From Zeugodacus cucurbitae (taxonomy: Eukaryota > Arthropoda > Insecta > Diptera > Tephritidae): DNA of 64,000 bases. Made by a program: the position numbers and the translations under genes. The stretch is from contig NC_071667.1 of NCBI RefSeq assembly GCF_028554725.1, positions 70,003,501 to 70,067,500 on the forward strand, written 5' to 3'. The notes beneath the pieces were generated by a model. It did not search any database. It was not told the origin of the DNA and worked only from the letters and a program-made list of their open reading frames with translations. Positions 37,201 to 49,200 of the stretch are shown here, one piece after another (position 1 is the first letter of the stretch; every line of letters starts with the position of its first letter).

Positions 37201-39376
37201 GGCGCGCGACGTTCGATTCGGACGATCTTGGTTTCTTTGTATCTGCTGCTGCAGCTCGTTATGCAATGCAATTTGACTCGGTTTAACTTAAAACTTATTT
37301 TGTGCGACGCTTTGCAAGTTTCATTACACAAGTTTGTCATTTATTTGCACTCACGCAAGGACACTCATTCTTATATACATATATATTTATATTCATGTAT
37401 TGCAGCCCTTGCAACTCCACCGTGAGCTTTGCTGTAGATCCCGTTGGCTTTGGTCGCGGCTTAACGCCGCTCACACGTGAGCAGCGTGCGGACTATTTAA
37501 GTCAGGCGAACCGAAGCAGCGCTGCAAGCCATGCTCCTGCTGCATCAAGGAGAAACCAAAGCAACCGTATTGGTATAAATACAATAAAATAACTACAACA
37601 ACAACAATAGTAACAGCAGCTACAACTTCAGCTACAAGCAAAGCCAGCTTTTAATCGTTCGTAATACGTAATCACCCCACACACACAAGTTGGAAGTTGT
37701 TGAACTGCAATTGGCGCTGTAGCGCTCCACGTTCTACCCCCTCGCACCCCTCACCCTTTCTAACGGTTGCTGTTGACTTCAGCGACACGTTGTAATTGCA
37801 CAAGTAGCCCTCTCTGCAGCGCACCTTTGCGCTTGCCACTCACTTTACTGCAGTTATATATGTGTGTATATGTGCAACATGCAACCCTGTGTATGTGTAT
37901 GTTCGTATCATTTATGTGTACACGTTGTCAACGTTGTTATGTTGCTGGCGTGTTTGTCTAAATTGAGATGTTCACTGTTGCGAAAAGTCGAATTGAAAAG
38001 TGCAACATTTTCATTAAGTCCATTGCCGCCCTTTCATTTACACAGTGAACTGTACTGTACGCTGTTCGCGCACCTCACCGCAAACTTAACGCCGTCCCTT
38101 ACACCCTTAGAACCCCTCCTTTACTCTCATATATAGTATGCAAGCTCGCCGCCTCACTTCCTTCTGACTCAGCCTATTTATTCCGCTCTCTTTCATTTAG
38201 TGCTTATTTTCTTTGCACTTATATTTGTTGTTGTTGCTGCATGCTTGTTAGTTTACTATACGTCGCAATTGTAAAGGATTTTATCCTTCGTTTATGCTTT
38301 GGTGAAATGTATTTAGCACGTCCTTTAGTCGATCCTTTTACTGTTGGCCTTTGTTGCACACACACACAGGCTTACAAACACACATACTGTAACTATATAA
38401 ACATATATATTATGTGCTACAGTATTTCCTGCACTGTTGTTATATTGCTATCAACTTGTTATTGTTTTTGTCTCTGTTGTTTGTTGTTAGCTATTTCTAC
38501 TACTTGCCACTTGCCACTTGCGTGTTTTTTCTTGTTATTTTCTCCGGGTTTTGTCGCATCGCTTATTCTGTTCTATTTGTGGCCATTGCTGGTTAATAAT
38601 TAATTTCGAAAACAACTTAAATGCTTCATTTTCTGTGTAAGTAGACTTTCCCCCTTTCATTGCATGCGCTCTGGCGCTCTTGCCGGTGCATTGGGTAACA
38701 TAAAATGGGCAATTAAGTTGTAGGAAATAGCATTGGAAGTGAGAAAATAATGTAAATACATATGTATTATGTAATGGTTTGCCAGCACTGCTTTGTTCTA
38801 AACATTCATGTCGGTTGGTGTCCCGTGAGTAATTGCACGAAGAAAACTACAAAGAAGTAAAGAGTTAAACTTTTTTTAGGTTTTCAGGCTAGGAAGTATA
38901 TATATGGATCAGTCTTTTAAAGCTCTAGTAAGAATTTAATCATACGAAAGTTAGTTTCAGGAATCGGATTTAGTGATCAGCGTATTAACAGATCTTTTAC
39001 AAGATTTGAACGAATCACTGAAATAATTTGGGATTAAATGAAGTCTCCTCATATAGATTTAAAAAAATTGTCGCTTCTTAAAAATTAAATCAGTCCCTCT
39101 AGATGACTAAAGCAAGCTTTCCAAGGGGTAACAATCGCGGAAATGGCTTTAATGTAAATAATTCAACGTTGACGACTATAGGTTCCTTGAAAGAATATTT
39201 GAAAATATATATTTTTTATTTTTTTTTTTTTTTGGTATTTTTCAAAAATCCAATGTTGTTCTTAATGAGAAGACGTGGATTCGAAATTGTTGGAGTCTCA
39301 ATGAAGTTTCAATAATTTTAAACACACTTGAATTGCATTCAGAGCTCTTGGAGCATTTCAATATTTTATATACCTA
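34241..39376. other. Intergenic or long-intron-like region
   Basis: AT-rich on the left, then CA/CAA-rich and more GC-rich between 35100 and 38200. No coding exon with a recognisable domain. The open frames at 35820-36200 and 37050-37592 overlap on both strands and are compositionally driven. Confidence 0.4.
35340..35669 (+). other. Possible non-coding first exon with splice donor
   Basis: A locally GC-richer, ATG-poor stretch rich in AGCAGCAACAAG-type sequence, like many fly 5' leaders. It ends at CCGAAG followed by GTAAGATATG near 35669-35678, a good splice donor. An initiator-like CGCAGTCAAC lies near 35413. There is no transcript evidence, so this is only a candidate for the start of a gene with distant coding exons. 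Confidence 0.2.
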
Positions 39377-39400
39377 CTAGTATACCCGACAGATGTTGTC
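39377..39400 (-). mobile_element. Possible Helitron 3' terminus
   Basis: Read on the minus strand, a small hairpin (GACA...TGTC, 39388-39400) is followed by GGGTATA and a terminal CTAG (39377-39380) with T next to it. This fits the Helitron rule of a 3' hairpin plus CTRR and insertion between A and T. The stem is only 4 bp here, so support is weak. The body of the element would extend to higher coordinates. Confidence 0.35.
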
Positions 39401-39468
39401 TTGCATGATATTTTAAGTTAAATATTAAATAAATAAATTAAATAAATAAACAAAGTATGTATGTATGT

Positions 39469-40222
39469 GATTGGCGTGGAAACCGTTTAGCCGGTTATAG
39501 ACGAATCGATGATAGCGCGCCACTTCGCAGTTCTGCGCCAGTTGGAGATCCCAAGTGTAACCAGGTCGCCCTCCACCTGGTCCCTCCAACAGAGTGGAGG
39601 CCTTCCCCTTCCTCGGCTTCCACCAGCGGGTACTGCATCGAATGCTTTTAGAGCTGGAGCACTTTTGTCCATTCGAACAACATGACCTAGCCAGCGTAAC
39701 CGCTGCCCTTTTATTCGCTGAACTATGTCAATGTCGTCGTATAACTCATACAGCTCATCATTCCATGTTCTGCGGTATTCGCCATTGCCAATGTTTAAGG
39801 GACCATAAATCTTGCGCAAATTTTTCCTCTCGAAAACTCCTAGTCATCTCATCGGATGTTGACATCGTCCACGATTCTGCACCATAAAGTAGGACGGGAA
39901 TGATGAGGGACTTGTAGAGTTTAGTTTTTGTTCGTCTTTTCTTTTCAATTGCCTACTCAGTCCATAGAGTGATTCTGCGTTTGATTTCAAGGCTGAAATT
40001 ATTATTGGTGTTGATGCTGGTGCCTAGGTATACGAAATTATCTACAACTTCAAAGTTATGACTGTCAACAGTGTCGTTCACCACCAGACTCATACGCTTC
40101 GCTTCCTTATCCAGTCTGGAAAAAGCAGAACTAACGGCGCGGGTGCTGTTTCCAATGATATTGATATCACAGAGAATAGCTAAAGTATTTTTCACTGGAT
40201 CATATAACCTCCCTGCGCTCAT
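39469..40222 (-). pseudogene. RTE/jockey-like LINE 3' fragment (reverse transcriptase C-terminus)
   Basis: On the minus strand 40222 to 39953 reads the late reverse transcriptase region (VDNFVYLGTSINTNN, EIKRRI). Then in another frame come KTKLYKSLIIPVLLYGAESW (about 39940-39870) and the C-terminal segment RLRWLGHVVRM...GRGRPPLCW down to about 39487. These are the hallmark C-terminal motifs of RTE-type and related non-LTR retrotransposons. Frameshifts join the pieces, so it is inactive. The 3' end is followed by an AAAT/CATA-rich tail around 39421-39468. A second copy of the 3' end is at 54340-54680. Confidence 0.85.
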
Positions 40223-41801
40223 GTGCTAGAACTTGTTCGTGAAACTAGATTTTTCCCATGAAACGCCATATTTTCGTTTGAAAATTAACTACAGATGTCG
40301 CAAAACTCATGATTTCCACCAAAACACAAATAAAAATCATCAATCAGCACATTACTCCATAGATTTGACTTCACTTCTCTACTTTGAGATTCATTCGAGA
40401 CCATAAAGTTAAATTATCTAAAAGAACTAACGGCTTTTGAGTCTGATTACAACTTCAAGGCTAATTAAACTGAGCCGAATCCCTATTCTTCATCACAACA
40501 GGTTCCACTAGTTGAACTTGTTAATCATATATCATCCTGGGATAAATTGATACCAGCCCTTCGAAACATCAGCAAGCTTTTCTATAAGACATGCTGCCTT
40601 TATAAGGGCAAACTTTACTTGGAAAATCACTCATTTTCATTTCCTATTCATTCATAAACAATTTTCAGTTATTCAAAAATTGGTACACATACAAAAGACT
40701 AGCTATGGAGACTCGCTTCTTGGAAGAAACTCCCCATTATGTACTCGTACTTACATAAGTAATAGCTAAAACCCAGTTCCAAGAGTTTCCACCAACATAC
40801 ACAACCTTGCATTTGATGAAGTAAATTACGCAAGGCTACAGCAATGTCAGCGAACTGTTGAGTTCCCTATCGTGTACTAAACGCTTTCCCCACCCCCTCG
40901 CTGCACATATCGATCGAAAATTCCACTTGCACCCCTGCTGCGGGATAAAACTTTTAATCTCATATTTAAGTAAACTTCTAACTATTTATGCAAATGAGCA
41001 GACATGCCAGCAAATCATCAGCGTAAGCAGCAGCAAATTGCCAATTGCCAATATTTAGATGACACACAAATCGCACAACACTAACAACAATAAACAGGCA
41101 AACAAGCGCACACATGCAGACACACAAGTAATGGAAAACTGCAATCTTCGCCGAACAACTGAGCTTGGCGACGATAATTAAGCGCCAAATGACAGTAAAA
41201 CAAGCCGACGACGCTGAAGCCGCAAGTTCCTGGGGAGCTTTTGATCTTATTCGACACTTTACCTTTTGGCTTTGGCTGAACACCTTCGACTTTGGCAACG
41301 ATTGCGGCAGTGATTGTGGCGGCGGCTGCAACTGATTTTAACGGTTGTAGATGTCAACGCTAAGGGAGCCTACATATTGCTAATGGAGAGCGGGTGATTC
41401 GAGGTAAAAGGGAAAATGGCAGTTGCTTGATGAGTGTTTGTGTGTCTTCGTTTTCTTGTGTGTCTTCCCATGTATTTTGTGTAATTGAGACATATAATTT
41501 TTGTATGGGCGTAAGTGTGTTTGAGTGTATGTGTGACTTGTCGAACTCTGCTTGGATAACACCATCGTGAGTGCGTAATTAATATCAATCATAACATTTG
41601 CAATTACGAAAGTTGCAGCCAAAGAAAAAAATAATCAAAAAATATAAAATAGCAAAGAGGAAGCAGCAGCAAAGCAGAAGAAGAATCATTGGTTTTACGC
41701 TAGCACTTTGCCACTTTTGCAACTCCAATAACAATTCAAGGATATACACTTTTGCACTTTGTTATACGCTTGGCAATTGATGGCGGACAGCACTGTTAGG
41801 A
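40223..41801. other. Intergenic, no gene recognised
   Basis: No domain or conserved splice structure seen. The overlapping open frames at 40858-41622 are simple-sequence rich. Confidence 0.4.
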
Positions 41802-43049
41802 GGAGGTGCGTTCAAAAAAAACGGGAATTTTCATTTTTTGAAAAATATACAGAAAAAAAATTCAACCCATTCAATATCCTAGCGTCGTCGACATTTCTCA
41901 AATTCGATTTCTGAGATAGCCTTTGGCTCTTTCTGAGTTTTCTCGAGCGATTGTAGAATGACGGCACTTTAAGGTTCTCTTTTTATACTCTCGCAACAAA
42001 GTTGCTACGAGAGTATTATAGTTTTGTCCACATAACGGTTGGTTGTAAGCCCTAAAACTAAACGAACTAGATATAGGGTTATATATATGAAAATGATCAG
42101 GGTGACGAAGAAAGTTCAAATCCGGATGTCTATCTGTCCGTCCGTCTGTCCGTCCGTCCGTGCAAGCATTAACTTGAGTAAAAATTGAGATATCTTGATG
42201 AAACTTGAAAGACGTATTTCTTGGCACCATAAGAAGGTTAAGTTCGAGCAAAGGTTAAATGAGCAAAATCGGACCACTGCCACGCCCACAAAATGGCGAA
42301 AACCGAAAACACATAAAGTGCCATAACTAAGCTATAAATAAAGCTATGGAAGTAAAATTTGTTATGTAGGATCGCACTATGAAGGGGCATATGTGAATGT
42401 AATTTTTTTGGGGAAGTGGACGTAGCCCCGCCCCCTACTTAGTTTTTTGTACATATCTCGCAAACTACTAAAGTTATATCAAGAAAACTTTCTGGAGTCG
42501 TTTCTTTTAGATACTACCTTATACAGTCCAAAAATGGAGAAAATCGGATTATAACCACGCCTACCTTCCATACAAAGGTTATGTTGAAAACTACTAAAAG
42601 TGGGTTAACTCACTAATGGAAAACGTCAGAAACACCAAATTTCACATAAGAAATGGCAGATGGAAGCTGCACTCAGATATTTTTACAAAATGGAAAATGG
42701 GCGTGGCGTCGCCCACTTGTGGGTCAAAAACCATATCTCAGGAACTACTCGACCGATTTCAATGAAACTTGGTTTGTAATAGTTTCCTTACACCCCAATG
42801 ATATGTTATGCCAATGCCAAATAGGCCAAATCGCTTCACAACCACGCCTACTTCCTATGAGTATGAGCTTTTAACAAACGAAAATCGCCAAGTTCATGGA
42901 AACACGTCTAACCTTAGCTTCTGCTACAGCAAAGTAAGCAATGAATGCAGGTGAAAATTAGTTCATACTTCAGGGCTTTGTAACATTTGGATTATCCAAA
43001 CCCATGAAATTTTAAATGTAACAAGTCCCGTTATTTTTTGAACACCCCA
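41802..43049 (-). mobile_element. Tc1/mariner-type element remnant containing a nested repeat
   Basis: The left end (GAGGTGCGTTCAAAAAA then ACGGGA, 41803-41826) is mirrored at the right end (minus-strand reading TTGGGGTGTTCAAAAAAT then ACGGGA, up to about 43050), giving imperfect terminal inverted repeats of about 25 bp. Just inside the left end, the minus strand has a decayed transposase C-terminus (KAISEIEFEKC, near 41910-41940), which resembles the end of Tc1/mariner transposases. The middle is occupied by an unrelated dispersed repeat (41983-42890), so I read this as an old element split by a younger insertion. Confidence 0.6.
41983..42890. repeat. Abundant dispersed repeat (CTCTCGCAACAAAGTTGC family), copy A
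   Basis: Begins with ACTCTCGCAACAAAGTTGC, which folds on itself, followed by conserved blocks: a CCGT/CTGT-rich stretch (42127-42165), GAGATATCTTGATGAAACTTG, CCACTGCCACGCCCACAAAATGG and GTGGACGTAGCCCCGCCCC. Copy C at 61749-62672 carries the same blocks in reverse orientation. The open frame at 42653-42874 is part of the repeat and not a gene. Confidence 0.85.
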
Positions 43050-45703
43050 AATATATATGCTTGTGGGTATGTGTCTTCTATATCTCTATTCATCTGTGTG
43101 TGTTCGCATTCACTTTAACCCTGCCAGGCACTTACCGCTTTATTGCAACAGCTACACTACAAGGAAATATATTGAATACAAGTAATTGCAGTTGTCTATC
43201 TATGTATGTATGTACCGTTACACACATACACAGCGAGCTCTCCGTAGCTACATTTGTATGTATGTGCTTTGCGAAGATTTGTAGACACTCGAGCGAGGCA
43301 AACTTGCGGACTACCAAGAAAGCAGAGTCAAAAGCATAATAGCGACAACAAAATACGACAATACAATCACGCAACAACAACAACAACCAACAACAACTGC
43401 AGACAAGCCAAGCGCGCTCAAGAACTGGCATAAGATAAGAAGCACTCAACAAAGCCAAAGACGAAGAAAAATACGAAGTAAAAGGCAGCGGTGCTGTTTG
43501 TGGCCATGACAGTAAATAGCAGAGGGGAATGGAGAGAGGGAGCTCAGCGCCAAAGCAAAAGGGCTGCCGATTTGCTGTGCAACTTTGCAACATGCAACTT
43601 TCATTGTTTGCCGCACAGCAACACACTCATCACTGCTTTTGTTGTTGTTATTACTCCACTCTTTATTGTTGTTGTTGTTGTTTTCATTTTCTTTGTGTCG
43701 TTCATGTTATTGCTATTGCCAGCCGCAACAACCAACAGCCGCTCTGCTCTGCGCTAGCCAACCAAGCCATTTGTGGTGCACGGACATGCGTGCATGTGCG
43801 TGGCTTTCTCCGGTGTGGGGGGTCTTGAGCGCTTGGAGACGCTGCTGAGCCCAGAGACCGCAACTGCAGTTGTTGTGGCGCTCATTAAAAAAGTTTTGTT
43901 GCTTCAATAGTTTGCGCTTTAGTTTGGTCATTGTTGTTCTTTTTGTGACGCACACACACACACACACCAGCAAATGTAGCATACTTCAAGGCGTAGTATT
44001 TCAAGCATTAGATAGAAGCGCTTATGTGTGTTTGTGTGTGTCTTTGTTTATGTATATGTGCAAAGTTTCGCCCAGCACTTGGCCCGGTCCAAGTGTTATG
44101 CGCACAACCAATTGAATATGTAAATTTCTCGTTCTGCTAAATTATTTCTTCATATTTAATTGGATGCGCACACATAGCGTATATCTATATATATCTATAC
44201 AAACATACATGTGTATATTTGTATGTGTGTAAGTGTATTATTTCAGCAATAAGTAGCAAATTGCCGCAACTCAACCGCAATACCGAATCAATCTAAATTG
44301 AATGGAAAAACTTTTCGACCAATTGCAAATTTCATTGCGGTTCAAAAACTCACTTATCCATTTCATTAGCATTTGCACACAAAACACACACACTCGCAAA
44401 AAAAAAAATTGTAAAAAGTTACTTTTTCAAGGCTATCTCGCATGTGAAATAATAAATATTTTAAGCTGCGGAAAGAGTTACAAGTGGCTTTGAGGGATTT
44501 GCAGCAACGGCAAAATTATTATATAATTGCTTAGTTGTGCTTAGTTGGGGTGCTTAATTTCCAATTATAAATTTCACTCTTGCCATCAATAAATAAATAG
44601 TTAATTTCTAGTTGTTGCGTAAGCACAGTAATTGAAAGTGTGTTGAAAGAGAATTTGATAGCACTTGAAATCGGCACATGTCAATAAAATGTACCTCTCA
44701 ATTTTCCAAATTAAAAAGAAATATTGAATATTAAAACAATTTCAATCGAACAATATGTTATGCAGTAAATTGTGAGCACACGTCTCTAGAGTAAGTCAGT
44801 ACATATAAGACGCACAATAATATACGAGAATTGATCTAACTAACCTAAATCATGCATAAGACTGTATTTTTTATGAATTATGTTTTTCTGCACCTCGCCT
44901 GTATATTAAAATTTTCTTGATCCTAATCTAGAAAATTGAAATCCTTTAGCCATCAACGATCCATATCAGCCAATTTGAGGCTTGTTTTATAGAATTCAAC
45001 CATATAGTGGTCGGTCAAAATATGTTCCAGACGGTTTCTAATAAATTGTACTGACATTTTTACCAGGAAATTCGGCTTATTAAGCATCGAATACTGCTGG
45101 TGAACATATTTCTACTAGCTTAGAATTTTCCCCAAAAATTGATAGATGAGAAGCGTACGCAAATCAACAGTCATTATCATAGGTCATAGGTTAAACTTTA
45201 TGTGTGTAGATATGTGAATTGGAACATTTTTGTATTGGTTCAAACATTCTTCAGTTATATACTTGATACATATTTTAGAAACAAATTAAAAATAATTATG
45301 GTTCAAGACTTTGTTTTGAAGGTTAAACATTAATGCTAAAGGTTGTTCCGGATTATTGCATTTTTTGTTAAGGATAGATGAATACAAACGCAATTTATTT
45401 GTAAGCAGATTTTCGAATCGTTAAGGATAAGTTTTAATATTACTCAATTTTGGTTGTAGAAAGCAGCAAAGGCTCCAAATCAAAGTTCTAATGAATGGTA
45501 ATGGAATGCATTAACTTCTTAAAGAACTGATACCCACATATTTAACCATCATCTATATTGAATCCAAATCAAACGGAATAACTGAAAATAAAGCATTCAA
45601 TTACACTATACGACAAAATCGAAATTTTTTTCCAGGAGATTGAGTCATATGTAAAAAAAAATATATTCTTCGATTTTCGAAGTTAGCCTCCAAAATTCAA
45701 ATG
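43050..45703. other. Intergenic, CA/CAA-rich then AT-rich
   Basis: GTT/CAA and CA microsatellites at 43375-43400, 43660-43682 and 43950-43968. The overlapping antiparallel frames at 43132-43982 follow from these repeats. No gene seen. Confidence 0.4.
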
Positions 45704-46278
45704 CAGTTGAAATCTCCTAACTTGATTCACCATAGTCCACAAAAAAGCTTCGAGTTATAAAAAATGCATTAAAATATATAATTTTTCAAAAAGCTTTAAA
45801 ATAATTTTTATTAATTTACATGGATAAATAACTACTTTAATTGGTTATTTAGATAAAGTTTTATATAAATACGTTAAAACATGTATTCTGTATGTTGCAG
45901 TTTGCTATTGTTTGTCTCTTGACGTCTGTATCCCTCTGTTACATGAGTTATGCACTCATGTAAGTGTAAGTGTAATATATTATTTTTTGTTCGCCTCCAT
46001 ACGATATAGCGGAATTCTTTTAAAATTCTGTCTCGACAGTAAAATTTGAAATTTTGTATTATACCCTGATCAAAAAGTTCGAATTATGGAAAGAAATTTG
46101 CATGAACTTCTTTGAACTCTGACTTCTATAGCTAATTCCACAGTTGGAGTTATGGAGAACTTCAAGTCAAGGAAGTTTGAGTTAAGGATGGAAATTTGTA
46201 TTAAATCTGACTTCTAAACGCTATTGCCAATTCAAGAGTTCGAGTTATGGAGATCTTCGAGTTATGGAAGTTCTACTG
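45704..46278. mobile_element. pogo/Tigger-like MITE, copy 1
   Basis: The left end CAGTTGAA (45704) is mirrored at the right end as CTACTG before TA (46273-46280). Both ends carry inner CGAGTTAT/ATAACTCG motifs repeated in inverted orientation. The interior shares TTAAAATTCTGTCTCGA and AAATTTTGTATTAT with 61304-61576. CAG termini with TA fit pogo-like elements of the Tc1/mariner superfamily. It is non-coding and degenerate, and the left TA is not preserved. Confidence 0.6.
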
Positions 46279-49200
46279 TATTTCAATTCGAAGTTCGAAA
46301 AAAGGGCCTTATAAAAAAGTATAATTAATTCCAGAATATAGCTACTAATTCAAACTTTAGATAAAAACTAAATTTTTTTCTTAATTTAATGGTAGATGAA
46401 ACTTTTTCGTCAAGCTTGAAGGTAAAGCTCTCAAGGTAAATATTTGTGTTTGATATTTATGTTATGTATACAATGGCCGCAACAATGTTTAAAATCATAA
46501 CGGTTTATTTCCAAAAATATTTTTGGCTTAATGGATTCGTAAATAAACAAAATTCTCATGGATGGAAACATTTTCACCCTCATTGATTCTCTACGTCAAT
46601 ATAAATCATTTGTGTGCGAAATGATACTTATTTGTAAGAGTAAGTCTGGATAATAGTTCAAGCGTTGACTAGATTGATGCAAAATATGACCGATAGGATG
46701 GTACCCATAAGACATAATCAATTCGGAGTTTGACCGAATTCTGTTCCAACATTACAAACGTTAATGTTTGATAACTAATAAAGCCAAAATATGTAAATTT
46801 TACTTTTGAATTCATTTTTACTTATTTATAAACATAAATAAAACAACTGATGTCTCTTAAAATCACTATCTAATACATATGAAGGTTTTTGACAATAATT
46901 GTATGTCCTATGAAAAAGTAAAAGGTTAAAATTTTACTAAAAATGTCGAAAACATTTCAAATTAAAAAAAAAACTCTTACACAAGCAGACGTTAGATATG
47001 ATTTAAGCTCTTAAATCCAGTAAAATAACTAAAAATAAAAAATAAAAATAAAAATAAAAAATTTAATAGAAGCACTGAAATCGAATATAGCCAGTGAAAT
47101 ATGATGAAATTGAAAATAAATGCAATTCATAGACGAAATTTCGTTTCCCAAATCGAACGAAGAGCAAAATGGAAAAAAATAAAACTGCAATAACATGAAT
47201 GTAAAATATATAAATGTTATCATGAAAAATGCAATGATGAATAACTTAAATGCAGGATATTACAGGCAGCTGAAGAGCAAAAACAAAAAAAAAAAACAAA
47301 AACACACGAAAAATGAAAACAAATCAAGGAACAACAAGTAGAAGTAGAGAATTCATTTTACATATATAGTATGTGTGTATGCATGAAACATGTTCATGCG
47401 GCAGCAATGACAAGCCACTTGCACCGCTTGCAACGAGTGTCCTTTGCTCAAGGACAAACTGTATTACTTGGCGTACACACTTGCAACAGTGCACGAATAC
47501 CATTTTACTCTTAACGAAGCGCTCAAACACACACCCACACACACGCACGCATTTATTAAGCAACAGTTATGCGCGCGTGTGTGTAAATGTATGCAACACT
47601 TTTTGGTTGCAATAAAGCAGCGTTTGACAAAGAAATAAATTTGTTCGTGCAACATTGCAGCGACGCAATCAGCGACAACAACAACCCATGTAAGTGTAGC
47701 TGCATATCTCTTCACTTTCGCCCAGCAGCGATGCGCCGTCAATGCCACCCCAACGTGCCACTTCACAGCGTCGTCGGTACTCATTGTGTTGCCACTTTAC
47801 TCGCAGATCAAATACTTAATTTTTTTTCATTTGCGCTTCTTTGCACCCTTCTTGGATCTAACTGTCTGGCATTAGCTGTGCACGGGCATTTATACACATT
47901 TTTTCCATCTGCCATTCGCTGAATTTTATTTTAATTTTAATGAAGAAATGCCGCAAGTGTTGGACAGCTGAGAAACTGTGGCACACCTTGAAGAAGCCTT
48001 CAGCAATGCAACATCTTACCCCACCAAGCGCCTTGAATACCTAGGGCTGCTGCTCCATAGCATCAAATATCTGTAAATTATGGTAAAAGTATCCAAAGTG
48101 CCTTTTAGTGTCATCTTGACACACAGCGTAACAGATAACTGCATATATAGTGGATATATATGTATATATAGCAGACCACAACTATATCAACATGGTTTAC
48201 CTGTCGCAAATTCGCCGCCGTCTTCACGCGCCGTGTTCTCTGACCGCTCAGCCGGCCACTTTACTAAAAATACTAACGACAGTTGGTCGTGGCATTGGTG
48301 CCACTCCGTCTGCCATGCTATGTCGCTTACTTTGCAACAGTTTTTCGCACTTTCCTCTTTAGCACTCATACTCACCTCTTCCCACAGTTATTTCAAGGCA
48401 GGTTTCCTTAATTTTTTTTTTTTCAATTTATGTTGCTTGTTATTTTAGTGAAAACTCTTAATATTATTCCATTGCTTTAGCCAGTTAATATTGAAGAAAT
48501 GTTTTAGCAGTTTCTCCTCTTCCGCTTTAACGCCTTTTTCGTTGCAGGATTTAGAAAACTCATATACTTTGCTTACCATTTGCATACCCTGACATAGTTC
48601 AACTGTGGACGAAAGTATGCTGGTTAAGGTGTTGTTTTCAAGGACTTTACATGCTATTTTTATCACAAACCCCCTTTACATCGAACCATGCACAATTTGA
48701 GAAACGAGTTACTGTGTCAATTAGAAAGCCACTGAGACGTCTTAGTTGGCTTTGAGTCCCTTGAAGCAATCTCATAAAATGGAGAAATCTTGTTCGGCAA
48801 AAAGTTGTTTAGTCTTCGTTACATTCGAGGTAACAATTGATAGGTCAATATCAATGAAATTGAGAATAGAATTGTCTCAATAAAAATAGAATAATGTTGC
48901 CAACAAAGTCTGATATGATTGCTAGTGGAATGAAATTCGAACAACTTGTTACAGATCTTTTCAATTAAATCTAGTATAAAGGTGTTGAAGTTATAGGTCT
49001 GACATAGCAGATGAACTTGAGTTTTGAATGTACAGAAATTTAAGCCAGAGAACAGATAATAAGTGAAACTACTTAAGAAGAAAGAACCCTCTGCTTTCGA
49101 TCAATTCTCCGTCTTAAGTATCCAAAGTGTAGATAGAGGAAAGATCCCCGAATATTTACTTTATAGTAGTATAGATGATTAAGAGATTATTAGTACATGG

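Noticed and set aside
37302..37592. 96-codon frame with a plausible acceptor before CCCTTGCAACTCC
   Set aside because: No domain, no matching donor partner identified, composition like neighbouring non-coding sequence.
42653..42874. 73-codon frame
   Set aside because: Lies inside the dispersed repeat, copies of which are not conserved as coding.
43132..43982. Several long overlapping frames on both strands
   Set aside because: They overlap one another and consist of GTT/CAA, CA and CTG tracts; no conserved motif.
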